A stretch of DNA of 64,000 nucleotides from Roseovarius sp. THAF27 (GTDB lineage: Bacteria > Pseudomonadota > Alphaproteobacteria > Rhodobacterales > Rhodobacteraceae), in NCBI RefSeq assembly GCF_009363655.1, contig NZ_CP045393.1, forward strand, positions 3,224,001 to 3,288,000. The letters run 5' to 3'. Shown in pieces: positions 36,094 to 46,908 of the stretch. A model generated the notes under the pieces. The model saw nothing but the letters and a program-made list of their open reading frames with translations, searched no databases and was not told the origin of the DNA. Made by a program: the position numbers and the translations under genes. How positions within the stretch are numbered: position 1 is the stretch's first letter; each line of letters begins with the position of its first letter.

Positions 36094-36113
36094 GCCCCGG
36101 ACGAATCCGGGGC
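36094..36113 (-). promoter_or_regulatory. UUCG-capped hairpin at the 5' end of the rplB transcript
   Basis: On the minus strand GCCCCGGA and TCCGGGGC (8 bp) close a TTCG tetraloop, one of the most stable RNA hairpin caps. It starts about 15 bases downstream of the -10 box and is followed by only three T residues, so it is a leader structure or weak attenuator rather than a full terminator. Confidence 0.75.
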
Positions 36114-36127
36114 CTTGCGGATGGGGT

Positions 36128-36156
36128 CGTTTACGAAAGACCACCCTTGGGGTCAA
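36128..36156 (-). promoter_or_regulatory. Promoter for rplB-rplP unit
   Basis: TTGACC (36156-36151) and TAAACG (36133-36128) on the minus strand are exactly 17 bp apart, with a CCCC-bearing discriminator. It begins only about 20 bp beyond the cspA terminator. Confidence 0.75.
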
Positions 36157-36174
36157 GCCTTTCTCCCAAAGAAA

Positions 36175-36202
36175 AACCCCGGCCACGCCTGCGCCCGGGG
36201 TT
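36175..36202 (-). terminator. Intrinsic terminator of cspA
   Basis: On the minus strand AACCCCGG (36202-36195) pairs with CCGGGGTT (36182-36175), followed by TTTCTTT. It isolates cspA from rplB. Confidence 0.88.
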
Positions 36203-36241
36203 CACGGTTTTCAAAGGGCGGCGGTGCTGCCGCCAAGCGCC

Positions 36242-36448
36242 TTATGCCAGCGCGATGTTGACGGCGCTTTCGCGTCCGTCACGGCCAGATTCCAGGTCAT
36301 AGGTGACCTTCTGATCGTCGGCCAGGCCAGTCAGGCCCGAACGCTCGACGGCCGAGATGTGAACGAAGACGTCCTTGCCGCCCGATTCCGGTGCGATAAA
36401 GCCGTAGCCTTTGGTGGTGTTGAACCATTTCACGGTGCCGTTGGCCAT
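36242..36448 (-). CDS. Cold-shock domain protein
   Basis: The 68-residue product is a CspA-type nucleic acid-binding protein, an RNA chaperone with a single OB fold. It starts MANGTVKWFNTTKGYGFIAP and carries RNP1 (KGYGFIAPE) and RNP2 (DVFVHISAV). The ATG at 36446-36448 has AAAGGAG upstream; the longer open frame is not part of the domain. It sits in the break between rplW and rplB with its own terminator. Whether it belongs to cspA, cspC or another member cannot be told by eye. Confidence 0.95.
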   Translation of the reverse strand: MANGTVKWFNTTKGYGFIAPESGGKDVFVHISAVERSGLTGLADDQKVTYDLESGRDGRESAVNIALA

Positions 36449-36657
36449 TTCCGTGTCTCCTTTAGATGTTGCTGCCCGCAGTATGCGGCAGCTTGGCGGC
36501 GTCATGACAAGATCGAAAGCCAGTCGCCGTAAAGGAGAAAGGGTCGATAGGTAGTAACGTAGCACCGTCCATATGGGCGCTCAGGTGATTCACGTCAATG
36601 AAAATCACATTCCACGCTCACCCGGCCACTCAATCCGGGCGATAAGATCGCCAAGAG

Positions 36658-37773
36658 TTGAAAACTATCAGTCAAAAGGTTAGCTATCTGATCAATAACA
36701 TTTTTGCTGGTAGCACTTTCCGTTTAGCGGACTTTCAAATGCAGGCCGAACAGGTCATCGATAGGTTAAGCCAGCATAAAAATTTTGATATTGAACTATG
36801 GGACTTTGTCGAAGAAGTACAATACAGACGGCTCGTTAACCTAACAGACTCCGAGCTTCGTCAACGTCTCCGCGACATAGACAAAAACATTTGCTTTTTG
36901 GAGCCCACCCCACAGTCTAGACTAATGCTCAATCCAGATCGTGGTTGGCTTAGCCCATCGTACTGGTGCAGGTTGAGACACTGGACGATATCTGAATTTC
37001 GACATCGTAGTTTAGAACTGCCTGAAGCATATCATTTCCCCGAGGTTTGTGACACAGACCAAGCATTCGATGGTATTTTGAGAGGTGGTGAAAAAAGGCT
37101 GGTAAGGATCAGTCGGCTACCTTGGCTAAAGGACACACTCGATTTTGGAAGACTACGACTTGCGCCGGCATCTTCGTATCAACTGATACAAAACGATCTT
37201 TCTAGAACTGACGACGAAATGCGCCGCAGCTCAAAAGTGCCGGGCGAATATGTTTCGATAACTGCGGAGAATGGAAAGAAGATTGATGTACTGGGTGATT
37301 TCATTAAATCTCGTACCAGAAGATGTCTTCAAACAAATCTTGATTTTGATTACTGGCTGCTGTCTTTCAGCACAGATCTTGACCCTAGGCTGTTGAGTGA
37401 TTTTCCAAGTCCACATGGCGACGATGGATTTTTAGTTATTTTTGACGTTCTCGAGTTCGTTCGCAGATGCGTTCCAAAATTGAACGAAATTGCTCCGCTT
37501 AGTGATAAATCGCTGGAACAAATTGAATACCAGGATCCATATTATCCAACATACTCGGAGCAAAAAAATCTGTCGGTCCGAGCAACTAAAGAAATGCGCT
37601 TCGCCTATCAGCGAGAGTGGAGGCTAACAGTCGACCCAAGCGGGCGAGAAGTCTTGGGAAATGGTGAGGCATTTTTTCTAGATGTCGGCTCTTTAAGCGA
37701 CATCGCTGCGCTGTATGCGAAAAATGGTCGAAAACTGCATGGTGCGGGACCAAGTAGCTTTTGGCCTAGGTAA
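36658..37773 (+). CDS. AT-rich orphan gene of unknown function
   Basis: The 371-residue product is encoded by DNA visibly richer in A and T, with A/T-ending codons, unlike every neighbour, which marks recent transfer. The start is a TTG at 36658 with AAGAG close upstream. I cannot assign a family. The region LPWLKDTLDFGRLRLAPASS followed by RTDDEMRR, and the late block MRFAYQREWRLTVDPSG, recall DUF2971-like proteins, which are accessory genes common in defence islands; this likeness is weak. No TM segment or signal peptide is visible. It is the only plus-strand gene in its break, and its stop codon abuts the rplW terminator. Confidence 0.82.
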   Translation: MKTISQKVSYLINNIFAGSTFRLADFQMQAEQVIDRLSQHKNFDIELWDFVEEVQYRRLVNLTDSELRQRLRDIDKNICFLEPTPQSRLMLNPDRGWLSPSYWCRLRHWTISEFRHRSLELPEAYHFPEVCDTDQAFDGILRGGEKRLVRISRLPWLKDTLDFGRLRLAPASSYQLIQNDLSRTDDEMRRSSKVPGEYVSITAENGKKIDVLGDFIKSRTRRCLQTNLDFDYWLLSFSTDLDPRLLSDFPSPHGDDGFLVIFDVLEFVRRCVPKLNEIAPLSDKSLEQIEYQDPYYPTYSEQKNLSVRATKEMRFAYQREWRLTVDPSGREVLGNGEAFFLDVGSLSDIAALYAKNGRKLHGAGPSSFWPR

Positions 37774-37774
37774 A

Positions 37775-37802
37775 AGCCCCCGCCGATCTCTCGACGGGGG
37801 CG
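37775..37802 (-). terminator. Intrinsic terminator after rplW
   Basis: On the minus strand GCCCCCG (37801-37795) pairs with CGGGGGC (37782-37776), followed by TTTTA. The stem and interior (CCCCCGCCGA..TCTCGACGGGGG on the plus strand) are almost the same as in the rplP terminator at 33200-33227. Confidence 0.85.
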
Positions 37803-37810
37803 TTCATCTC

Positions 37811-37833
37811 GTAGGGTGGGGTTTCACCCCACC
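37811..37833. repeat. REP-like palindrome next to the rplW stop codon
   Basis: GTAGGGTGGGGTTTCACCCC plus ACC, identical to the unit at 5886-5908. It ends five bases from the rplW stop codon and is followed on the minus strand by the terminator. Confidence 0.88.
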
Positions 37834-37838
37834 ATGGC

Positions 37839-38135
37839 TCAAAGGCCGGTCGTCACGTCAATCGTGTTGCCCTCTTCGAGCGTCACGTAGGCTTTCTTGA
37901 CGTCCTTGCGGCGGCCCATGATGCCACGGAACCGCTTTTGCTTGCCCTTGGTGATGGACGTGTTGACCGCTTTCACCTTCACACCAAAGAGCGCCTCGAC
38001 GGCCTCCTTGATCTGGGGTTTCGCGGCGTCCATGGCCACCTCGAAGACAACGGCGTTCGCTTCTGACGCCATCGTGGCCTTCTCGGTGATCACCGGCTTG
38101 CGGATCACATCGTAATGTTCTGCTTTCGCGCTCAT
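37839..38135 (-). CDS. rplW: 50S ribosomal protein L23
   Basis: L23 docks signal recognition particle and trigger factor at the exit tunnel. The 98-residue product starts [20 protein letters not shown] and has the extended loop [20 protein letters not shown]. It overlaps rplD by four bases and ends the S10 half-operon, since rplB is 1.9 kb away. Confidence 0.98.
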   Translation of the reverse strand: MSAKAEHYDVIRKPVITEKATMASEANAVVFEVAMDAAKPQIKEAVEALFGVKVKAVNTSITKGKQKRFRGIMGRRKDVKKAYVTLEEGNTIDVTTGL

Positions 38136-38749
38136 TTCAACCGAGCCTCCAGTGCTTCGACACCCGCCTTGGTCAGCACGAGCGTGTCGCGCTTGAGGAT
38201 GTCGTATACGTTCGCGCCCATGCTGGGCAGCACGTCCAGACCGTCGATGTTGGCCGCGGCGCGGGCAAAGCCCTCGTTCACCTCGGCGCCGTCGATGATC
38301 AGCGCGCGCTTCCAGCCCAGGTCCTTGACCTGCTTGGCCAGTTCCTTGGTCTTGGCGGCACCTTCCGCGGCCTCGATGACCACCAGCTCACCCGCCTTGG
38401 CCTTGGCCGACAGCGCGTGCTTCAGGCCCAGCTGGCGCACCTTCTTGGGCAGGTCATGCGCGTGGCTGCGCGGAACCGGACCCTTGTAGATACCACCCTT
38501 GCGGAAGATCGGCGCGTTGCGGTCACCGTGGCGTGCGCCGCCGGTGCCCTTCTGGCGATAGATCTTCTTGGTCGAGTAGCTGGTCTCGGACCGGGTCTTG
38601 ACCTTGTGGGTGCCCTGCTGCGCCTTGTTGCGCTGCCAGCGGACGACACGGTGCAGGATGTCGGCACGCGGATCGAGATCGAAGATCTCGCCCGAGAGCT
38701 CGACCGAACCGGCCTTGCCGCCGTCGAGTTTGATCACGTCGAGTTTCAT
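38132..38749 (-). CDS. rplD: 50S ribosomal protein L4
   Basis: L4 lines the exit tunnel; in E. coli it also represses the S10 operon. The 205-residue product starts [20 protein letters not shown] and has the tunnel loop region [20 protein letters not shown]. It overlaps rplC and rplW by four bases each (ATGA), so L3-L4-L23 are translationally coupled. Confidence 0.99.
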   Translation of the reverse strand: MKLDVIKLDGGKAGSVELSGEIFDLDPRADILHRVVRWQRNKAQQGTHKVKTRSETSYSTKKIYRQKGTGGARHGDRNAPIFRKGGIYKGPVPRSHAHDLPKKVRQLGLKHALSAKAKAGELVVIEAAEGAAKTKELAKQVKDLGWKRALIIDGAEVNEGFARAAANIDGLDVLPSMGANVYDILKRDTLVLTKAGVEALEARLK

Positions 38750-39612
38750 TCCTCACCGTCCTTCTTCTCTTCGCCGGCATCATCGGACTTGTCAGCCTCG
38801 ATATCGGCTTCGGCCTCTTTCAGCGCGGCGGCTTCCTGGGCGGCCTGCTCTTCGGCCAGACGCTGTGCCTCGGCCTCGGCCTCGGCGGCTGCGGCGGCTG
38901 CGGCTTCTTCCGCGGCTTTCTCCGCTTCGGCGGCGGCCGACTTCAGAGCGGCGGGCAGGATGGCGCTCTCGGGGAACGGTTTCTTCACCGCGTCCTTGAT
39001 CGTCACCCAGCCACCCTTGGAGCCGGGAACCGCGCCCTTGACCATGATCAGGCCACGGTCGGCGTCGGTCTTCACCACTTGCAGGTTCTGCGTCGTCACG
39101 CGGGCGGCGCCCATGTGACCGGCCATCTTCTTGCCCTTGAACACCTTGCCGGGGTCCTGACACTGGCCGGTGGAGCCGTGCGAGCGGTGGCTGATCGACA
39201 CACCGTGGCTGGCTCGCAGACCGCCGAAGTTGTGCCGCTTCATCGCACCGGCAAAGCCCTTACCGATCGAGGTGCCGGAAACGTCCACGAACTGACCTTC
39301 GAAATAGTGGTTCGCGGTGATTTCCTCGCCCACGTCGATCATGTTCTCGGGCGCCACGCGGAATTCCGCGACCTTGCGCTTGGGTTCCACCTTGGCGACG
39401 GCGAAATGGCCACGCATGGCTTTCGACGTGCGTTTCGCCTTGGCGGTCCCTGCGCCCAGCTGAACAGCGGCATAGCCGTGCTCTTCGGGCGTGCGTTGGG
39501 CGACGACCTGCAGTTTGTCCAGTTGAAGAACGGTCACAGGGATCTGCTTGCCGTCTTCCATGAAAAGCCGGGTCATGCCGACTTTCTTTGCGATTACACC
39601 AGAGCGCAACAT
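38746..39612 (-). CDS. rplC: 50S ribosomal protein L3 with Ala/Glu-rich C-terminal tail
   Basis: L3 reaches into the peptidyl transferase centre. The 288-residue product has a normal L3 core (1-222), including Gln150 in STGQCQDPG, the residue methylated by PrmB in E. coli. About 66 extra residues (223-288) form a tail of Ala, Glu, Lys and Asp that should be a long charged helix ending in the acidic [15 protein letters not shown]. Typical L3 proteins end near residue 210-240. The tail would project from the ribosome surface. It overlaps rplD by four bases. Confidence 0.98.
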   Translation of the reverse strand: MLRSGVIAKKVGMTRLFMEDGKQIPVTVLQLDKLQVVAQRTPEEHGYAAVQLGAGTAKAKRTSKAMRGHFAVAKVEPKRKVAEFRVAPENMIDVGEEITANHYFEGQFVDVSGTSIGKGFAGAMKRHNFGGLRASHGVSISHRSHGSTGQCQDPGKVFKGKKMAGHMGAARVTTQNLQVVKTDADRGLIMVKGAVPGSKGGWVTIKDAVKKPFPESAILPAALKSAAAEAEKAAEEAAAAAAAEAEAEAQRLAEEQAAQEAAALKEAEADIEADKSDDAGEEKKDGEE

Positions 39613-39624
39613 ATCCTGCCCTCC

Positions 39625-39939
39625 TTAAACCGAGATCTGCACGTCCACGCCGGCAGCCAGGTCGAGCTTCATCAGCGCGTCGACGGTCTGGGGCGTGGGA
39701 TCAACGATGTCCAAGAGACGCTTGTGCGTCCGGATCTCGAACTGATCGCGCGATTTCTTGTTCACGTGGGGGCCACGCAGAACGGTGAACTTCTCGATCT
39801 TGTTCGGCAGCGGGATGGGCCCGCGCACGTCTGCGCCGGTCCGCTTGGCGGTGTTCACGATCTCCTGCGTGCTGGCGTCCAGCACGCGGTAGTCGAACGC
39901 CTTCAGGCGGATACGGATGTTTTGGCTAGCTACGGCCAT
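39625..39939 (-). CDS. rpsJ: 30S ribosomal protein S10 (NusE)
   Basis: S10 is a head protein and, as NusE, part of transcription antitermination complexes. The 104-residue product starts [20 protein letters not shown] and contains [20 protein letters not shown]. It is 12 bp upstream of rplC and about 155 bp after tuf, so the str and S10 clusters are joined. Confidence 0.99.
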   Translation of the reverse strand: MAVASQNIRIRLKAFDYRVLDASTQEIVNTAKRTGADVRGPIPLPNKIEKFTVLRGPHVNKKSRDQFEIRTHKRLLDIVDPTPQTVDALMKLDLAAGVDVQISV

Positions 39940-40054
39940 TTTTATTATCCCTAACAGGGTTCCAGCGGAGAGGAAGAGAAGCGGAATTGCCGCCCTTCAT
40001 CGCGCCCAAAGTGGGGCCGGGTGCCGACCGCAGTCAGCACCCGGAAATTCTGGA

Positions 40055-40080
40055 TCACCCCGGACCGCGGCCCGGGATGA
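40055..40080. repeat. Imperfect CCCGG palindrome between tuf and rpsJ
   Basis: TCACCCCGG and CCGGGATGA pair with one mismatch around ACCGCGGC. It begins about 15 bases past the tuf stop codon and belongs to the dispersed CCCGGG palindrome family. Confidence 0.65.
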
Positions 40081-40094
40081 CGCGCCGCGTCAGA

Positions 40095-41270
<1,176 letters not shown>

Positions 41271-41299
41271 GGGTTTGGCTCCTCTTTTTCTTGTCGGAT

Positions 41300-41352
41300 G
41301 GTGGGGTGAAACCCCACCCTACGGTGGTGGGTAGGGCGGGGTTCACCCCGCC
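41300..41352. repeat. Two REP-like palindromes between fusA and tuf
   Basis: The first unit (41300-41322) runs GGTGGGGTGAAACCCCACCC plus TAC, the inverted orientation; the second (41331-41352) is GTAGGGCGGGGTTCACCCCG plus CC with compensated changes in both arms (GGCGGGG/CCCCGCC). The compensated change argues that the hairpin itself is maintained. The second unit ends seven bases from the fusA stop codon. Confidence 0.88.
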
Positions 41353-41359
41353 ACCCGGG

Positions 41360-43483
41360 TTATGCGTATTTCGCCTGGATCTCTTCCGAGATGTTCGACG
41401 GGACGGGCTCGTAATGCGAGAACTGCATCGTGAACTGGGCGCGGCCCGACGACATCGAACGCAGCGTGTTGATGTAGCCGAACATGTTGGCCAGCGGCAC
41501 GTTCGCGGCGATCGCGATGGCGTTGCCGCGCGGCTCCTGGCCCGACACCTGCCCACGACGCGAGGTCAGGTCGCCGATCACGTTGCCGGTGTATTCCTCC
41601 GGCGAGATCACTTCGACCTTCATGACCGGCTCCAGCAGTTTCGCGCCGGCCTTGCGCAGACCTTCGCGCATGCCCATCCGTGCCGCGATTTCAAACGCCA
41701 TCACGGACGAGTCCACGTCGTGGAACTTGCCGTCGATCAGCGCGACCTTGAAGTCGATCACCGGGAAGCCGGCCAGCGGGCCGCTGTCCATCACGCTCTC
41801 GATGCCCTTCTCGACGCCGGGGATGTATTCCTTCGGCACGGCACCACCGACGATGCGGGACTCAAACGAATAGCCTTCGCCCGGCTCGGTCGGCGAGATG
41901 ATCAGCTTCACTTCGGCGAACTGACCCGAACCACCCGATTGTTTCTTGTGGGTGTAGGTGTGTTCGATCTCGTGGCTGATGGTCTCGCGATAGGCCACCT
42001 GCGGCGCACCGATGTTGGCTTCGACCTTGAACTCGCGCTTCAGACGATCAACCAGGATGTCGAGGTGCAACTCGCCCATGCCCTTCATGATGGTCTGACC
42101 GCTCTCCATGTCGGTCTCGACGCGGAAGGACGGATCTTCGGCGGCCAGACGGGCCAGACCCTGGCTCATCTTCTCCTGGTCGTTCTTGGTCTTCGGCTCG
42201 ACCGCGATCTCGATCACCGGATCGGGGAAGGTCATGGTTTCCAGAACCACCTGCTCTTTCGGGTCGCACAGCGTGTCGCCCGTGGTGGTGTCCTTCAGAC
42301 CGGCCAGCGCGATGATGTCGCCGGCGAATGCCTCTTCGATCTCTTCGCGGTTGTTCGAGTGCATCATCATCATGCGGCCGATGCGCTCTTTCTTTCCCTT
42401 GGTCGAGTTCTGGACGGTGTCGCCCTTGTTCAGCACGCCCGAGTAGATGCGCGTGAACGTGAGCGAGCCGACGAACGGGTCGTTCATGATCTTGAACGCC
42501 AGGCCCGAGAACGGCATGGAATCGTCCGCGCGGCGGGCGATGTTCCGGGTCTCGGTCTCGTCATCGGGGGCAAAGCCCATGTAGTCCACCACGTCGAGCG
42601 GGCTCGGCAGATAGTCGACCACCGCGTTCAGCAGCGGCTGCACACCCTTGTTCTTGAACGCGGAACCGCCCAGAACCGGCACAAAGCTCAGCGACAGCGT
42701 GCCCTTGCGGATCAGGCTCCGCAGGGTCGGGATGTCGGGCTCATTGCCTTCCAGGTATTCCATCATCGCGTCGTCGTCCATTTCGACGGCGTTCTCGATC
42801 AGCTTGGCGCGCCAGTCGTCGGCCAGTTGCTTGAGATCGTCGCGAATGGGCTGACGGGTCCAGGACGCGCCCAGGTCTTCACCTTTCCAGGTCCACTCTT
42901 CCATGGTGACCAGGTCGATGATGCCTTCCAGCTCGTTCTCGGCACCGATCGGCATGGCGATCGGAACGGCCTTCGCGCCGGTCCGGGCCTCGATCATCTC
43001 GACACAGTTGAAGAAGTCGGCACCGATCTTGTCCATCTTGTTGACGAACACGATGCGCGGCACCTTGTAGCGGTCGGCCTGGCGCCAGACGGTCTCGGTC
43101 TGAGGTTCGACGCCGGCGTTTGCATCCAGCACGCAGATGGCACCGTCAAGCACGGCCAGTGAGCGCTCGACTTCGATCGTGAAGTCGACGTGGCCGGGCG
43201 TGTCGATGATGTTCATGCGGAACTTGGTGTCGTCGGTGCCCTCTTTCGTCGGGTCTTCCTGCCACTGCCAGAAGGTGGTGGTGGCCGCCGACGTGATGGT
43301 GATGCCGCGTTCCTGCTCCTGCTCCATCCAGTCCATCGTGGCCGCACCATCGTGCACCTCGCCGATGTTGTGGGACTTGCCGGTGTAAAACAGGATCCGT
43401 TCCGAGCAGGTGGTCTTGCCTGCGTCGATATGGGCCATGATGCCGAAGTTGCGGTAGCGTTCGAGCGGATAATCGCGTGCCAT
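41360..43483 (-). CDS. fusA: Elongation factor G
   Basis: EF-G drives translocation and ribosome recycling. The 707-residue product starts [20 protein letters not shown], has the P-loop [28 protein letters not shown] and [10 protein letters not shown], and all five domains. It lies 20 bp after rpsG in the str operon. Confidence 0.99.
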   Translation of the reverse strand: MARDYPLERYRNFGIMAHIDAGKTTCSERILFYTGKSHNIGEVHDGAATMDWMEQEQERGITITSAATTTFWQWQEDPTKEGTDDTKFRMNIIDTPGHVDFTIEVERSLAVLDGAICVLDANAGVEPQTETVWRQADRYKVPRIVFVNKMDKIGADFFNCVEMIEARTGAKAVPIAMPIGAENELEGIIDLVTMEEWTWKGEDLGASWTRQPIRDDLKQLADDWRAKLIENAVEMDDDAMMEYLEGNEPDIPTLRSLIRKGTLSLSFVPVLGGSAFKNKGVQPLLNAVVDYLPSPLDVVDYMGFAPDDETETRNIARRADDSMPFSGLAFKIMNDPFVGSLTFTRIYSGVLNKGDTVQNSTKGKKERIGRMMMMHSNNREEIEEAFAGDIIALAGLKDTTTGDTLCDPKEQVVLETMTFPDPVIEIAVEPKTKNDQEKMSQGLARLAAEDPSFRVETDMESGQTIMKGMGELHLDILVDRLKREFKVEANIGAPQVAYRETISHEIEHTYTHKKQSGGSGQFAEVKLIISPTEPGEGYSFESRIVGGAVPKEYIPGVEKGIESVMDSGPLAGFPVIDFKVALIDGKFHDVDSSVMAFEIAARMGMREGLRKAGAKLLEPVMKVEVISPEEYTGNVIGDLTSRRGQVSGQEPRGNAIAIAANVPLANMFGYINTLRSMSSGRAQFTMQFSHYEPVPSNISEEIQAKYA

Positions 43484-43503
43484 GATGTAATGCCTCTAGA
43501 GGT

Positions 43504-43986
<483 letters not shown>

Positions 43987-44358
43987 TTACTTGGGACGCT
44001 TGGCGCCGTATTTCGAACGACGCTGCTTGCGGTCCTTGACGCCTTGGGTATCCAGGACACCGCGCAGGATGTGGTAACGCACACCGGGAAGGTCTTTCAC
44101 ACGGCCGCCACGGATCAGGACCACCGAGTGTTCCTGCAGGTTGTGGCTTTCGCCGGGGATATAGCTGATGACCTCGAAGCCATTGGTCAGGCGCACCTTG
44201 GCAACCTTCCGCATGGCCGAGTTCGGCTTCTTGGGCGTGGTGGTGTAGACGCGCGTGCAAACGCCGCGCTTCTGCGGGCACCCTTGCAGGTGCATCGACT
44301 TCTGGCTTCTTGTTTTCGGCTGCCGCGGCTTGCGGATCAGCTGTTGGATCGTTGGCAT
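43987..44358 (-). CDS. rpsL: 30S ribosomal protein S12
   Basis: S12 monitors decoding. The 123-residue product starts [20 protein letters not shown]. Lys43 (TTPKKPNSA) and the segment Lys88-Asp89-Leu90-Pro91 are wild type, so the sequence predicts streptomycin sensitivity at these sites; Asp89 is the residue modified by RimO. It is the first gene of the str piece, with a near-consensus promoter about 235 bp upstream. Confidence 0.99.
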   Translation of the reverse strand: MPTIQQLIRKPRQPKTRSQKSMHLQGCPQKRGVCTRVYTTTPKKPNSAMRKVAKVRLTNGFEVISYIPGESHNLQEHSVVLIRGGRVKDLPGVRYHILRGVLDTQGVKDRKQRRSKYGAKRPK

Positions 44359-44665
44359 AGGGTCTCTTTCCCGTCTTTCAACACATGTGTTTGCACCGGG
44401 TCACCCCCGCGCGGTTTCAGTTCTTTCCGCACATCACGCGTCCGCAATGCGCAAATACCGCAATCGTTTCCATTCCGAGGTAAACGACGCGGCGGGTTCC
44501 CAGAGGATCGGGGCACTCAAACGGCCCGGATCTTGTCCACTAGAATTTTGAGTTCGACACACGGGGCGACCCCCGACGTCGAGATGAGCGGCGTATAGGG
44601 GGAGTCGGGACGGCTGTCAACAGCCCCGCGGATATACGTTGAGCACCGCCAAGCGCCGGGTTTCC
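44359..44665. other. str operon leader and promoter region
   Basis: About 300 bp without a gene between rpsL and the DUF7684-like gene. The left 230 bp would be a long untranslated rpsL leader with a small GC hairpin near its 5' end (CGGGG/CCCCG, 44562-44575); the right part holds the promoter. I see no RNA gene. Confidence 0.7.
44592..44620 (-). promoter_or_regulatory. Promoter of the str-S10 piece
   Basis: TTGACA (44620-44615) and TATACG (44597-44592) on the minus strand are exactly 17 bp apart. The -35 box is perfect. A GC-rich discriminator (CCGC) follows. It is the best promoter in the window and sits about 235 bp upstream of rpsL. Confidence 0.88.
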
Positions 44666-45115
44666 TCAGGGCTCGTCCGCGGCATAGAGAGCGCGAATTT
44701 CCGGCTCGCGCGGGGCGGCGCAGAAATCGAGGATCAGGCAGCGGTCCAGTGCGACATCGTCGTAGGACTGCGTGGCATGCCACCTGGCAAAGTGCAACAC
44801 CTCGCGCAATGTCTCGTCGCTGTGCCATGTCGTCATCACGAAATGCTCGGGAAGGACGTCGTCGTACCCGAATTGCTCCAGGCTGGCCATGTCCACGCTG
44901 TCGTCCCAAAGGCTGCAATCCAGCCCCCAGGCAAGCATGTACTGACACCCCGTCGCCACCAGGTCCTTGCTGACCTGCCACCGCGCCTCCGCAGAAACCT
45001 GCCGCTCGATCAGCACCACGCATTTGTAGGGCGGCGCAATCCGGGGCAGCGCGACAGGCGCGGTCGGGTCTACGAAATGATAGCGCACCATGTTTCCTCT
45101 CGCGTCCGGTCCCAT
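44666..45115 (-). CDS. DUF7684-like protein
   Basis: The 149-residue product resembles a widespread uncharacterised family that I recall as DUF7684. The diagnostic run is GCQYMLAWGLDCSLWDDSVD, followed by VMTTWHSDETLREVLHFA. It is cytoplasmic. Starts at 45115 and 45091 are both possible and both have a GAGAGG-type binding site; the second gives MVRYHFVDP directly before the domain. No function is known. It stands alone between the str promoter and a divergent glycosyltransferase. Confidence 0.78.
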   Translation of the reverse strand: MGPDARGNMVRYHFVDPTAPVALPRIAPPYKCVVLIERQVSAEARWQVSKDLVATGCQYMLAWGLDCSLWDDSVDMASLEQFGYDDVLPEHFVMTTWHSDETLREVLHFARWHATQSYDDVALDRCLILDFCAAPREPEIRALYAADEP

Positions 45116-45198
45116 CAGCACCTCTCTTTCTTTGGCCTTGTTCGCGCCATGCTCATTTGTAATTCTCGCGCTGATTTTGGTCCAAAGGTACCCGCCCC

Positions 45199-46026
45199 AT
45201 GCGCGCAATCGGTATATGCCGCTTTTCCTACCCCGCGCTTGGCGGCTTCAAGCGAATGCACGACACGGTCGAGGAACGCGAGGCCTATCTCTATGCCCGC
45301 GAGCGCATGGAATTGCGCTTCCGGCATTTCGAAACGCTCACCCTGCCCTCCATCGCCGCACAGAAGGACAAGCGTTTCACCTTCATCGTCCTCACCGGAG
45401 AGCGGATGCCCAGGCCTTTCTGGGACCGGCTCAACGACATCTGCGCCCCCGTCGAGGCCATCAAGATCGTCACCGCCGAACCGATGAAACACCGCACGGC
45501 GATGCAACTGGCCATCCAGCACGAGCTTGCCCAGGGCGACGACGATATGTCCCTCCAGTTCCGGCTCGACGATGACGACGCCGTGGGCATCAACTTCATC
45601 CGCGGCATCCGCCGCACCGCGCGGCTGGCCGGCAAACTCAGCGCCGGATGGCGCAACATGGTGATCGAATATTCCCGTGGCTACTCCGTCAAGCTGATGC
45701 CCGACGGCATCCTGGCGCGGGAAATCCAAGGACAGTTCCTGGCCTGCGGCCTTGCCGTGCTCTTCCGCCCCGGCGACCCCAGGACGGTGATGAACTACGG
45801 CCATCACAAGCTGCACCATTCCATGCCGACCCTGATCGAGCCCGAGACCCACATGTACCTGCGCGCCCTGCACGACGACAACGACAGCCACGCGCGCACC
45901 AGCACCAAGGGCCTCGCCCCCCTGACCGACGATCAGCGCGCCTTTTTCAAGGAGCGTTTCAATGTCGACGAGGCGGCTGTGCAAGCGGCCTTTTCCGCCC
46001 CAATTGCGACTCCCGGTAAAGCGTGA
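45199..46026 (+). CDS. Putative rhamnosyl transferase (PF11316 type)
   Basis: The 275-residue product belongs to the Rhodobacteraceae family annotated as putative rhamnosyl transferases. A GT-A-like core shows the strand FTFIVLTGERMPRPFW and a DxD-type motif in FRLDDDDAVG (about 120-129). Sugar donor and acceptor cannot be told. AAAGG precedes the ATG. Its last 68 bases overlap the 3' end of the convergent EamA gene, which is unusual. Confidence 0.85.
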   Translation: MRAIGICRFSYPALGGFKRMHDTVEEREAYLYARERMELRFRHFETLTLPSIAAQKDKRFTFIVLTGERMPRPFWDRLNDICAPVEAIKIVTAEPMKHRTAMQLAIQHELAQGDDDMSLQFRLDDDDAVGINFIRGIRRTARLAGKLSAGWRNMVIEYSRGYSVKLMPDGILAREIQGQFLACGLAVLFRPGDPRTVMNYGHHKLHHSMPTLIEPETHMYLRALHDDNDSHARTSTKGLAPLTDDQRAFFKERFNVDEAAVQAAFSAPIATPGKA

Positions 46027-46861
46027 ACAGACCGCTGCCGACCACGATCGCAGCGCCCAGCAATGTCAGCGTCGCGGGCCACTCGCCAAACACCACGAAG
46101 CCCAGCAGCATCGCCCACAGCAGGCCGGTATAGCGGAACGGCGCGATGAAACTGATCTCGCCCACCCGCATCACCATGATGGAAAACAGATACCCGCCGA
46201 TGATGAGCAGCGAGGCGGTCCCCACCAGTCCGGCCTCTCGTACGCCCATCGGCGCCCAGTCCACGCCGAGGCTCAGGAGCCCGAAAATCGTCATCGTCGC
46301 GATGGATGTCAGCAGCGTGACGAACATCGACGGCGTGTCCTTCGACAACCGCCGCGTCGACAGGTCCCGCACCGTGACGCAGCCCACCGCCAACAGCGCA
46401 TAGACCGCGTAGAAGTTGAAGTCATCCGTCCCGGGCCGCACGATCAGCAGCACGCCGGCAAAGCCCACAAGGATCGCCACCATCCGCCGCCAGCCCACCG
46501 GCTCGCGCAGGAACAGCGCTGCGGCCAGCGTGATGGTCAGCGGCAAGGCTTGCAAGATCGCCGTCACGTTGGCCAACGGCATGTTGAAGAGCGCCGTCAG
46601 AAAGAAATAGGCCGCGCCCACCTCGGCTGCCGTGCGCAGCGTCATCAGCCCCCAATCCCGCCGCGGCAGGCGCGCGCGCAACGCGCCCATGCGCCACGCG
46701 ATACAGGCCACTAGAACGGTTGTGATCAACCCCCGCAACAGCAGCAACTGGAACAGCGGCACGTCCCCCGCCATCGCCTTCATCGCGGTGTCGTTGAACG
46801 TGAAGCACGCCATCGACGCCATCATCAGCAGGGCGCCGGTCAGGTTGTCAGAACGGGTCAT
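45959..46861 (-). CDS. EamA-family (DMT) membrane transporter
   Basis: The 300-residue product is a ten-helix drug/metabolite exporter with two EamA repeats (about 8-140 and 150-285); each begins with a hydrophobic helix pair, as in GALLMMASMACFTFNDTAMK. The short basic C-terminal tail (YRESQLGRKRPLAQPPRRH) lies inside the overlap with the convergent glycosyltransferase. The substrate is unknown. It has its own unit on the minus strand. Confidence 0.92.
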   Translation of the reverse strand: MTRSDNLTGALLMMASMACFTFNDTAMKAMAGDVPLFQLLLLRGLITTVLVACIAWRMGALRARLPRRDWGLMTLRTAAEVGAAYFFLTALFNMPLANVTAILQALPLTITLAAALFLREPVGWRRMVAILVGFAGVLLIVRPGTDDFNFYAVYALLAVGCVTVRDLSTRRLSKDTPSMFVTLLTSIATMTIFGLLSLGVDWAPMGVREAGLVGTASLLIIGGYLFSIMVMRVGEISFIAPFRYTGLLWAMLLGFVVFGEWPATLTLLGAAIVVGSGLFTLYRESQLGRKRPLAQPPRRH

Positions 46862-46908
46862 GCCCCGGCTCTAGACCGGCGCCGCAGCCGGTACAAGCGG
46901 CAAGCGCG

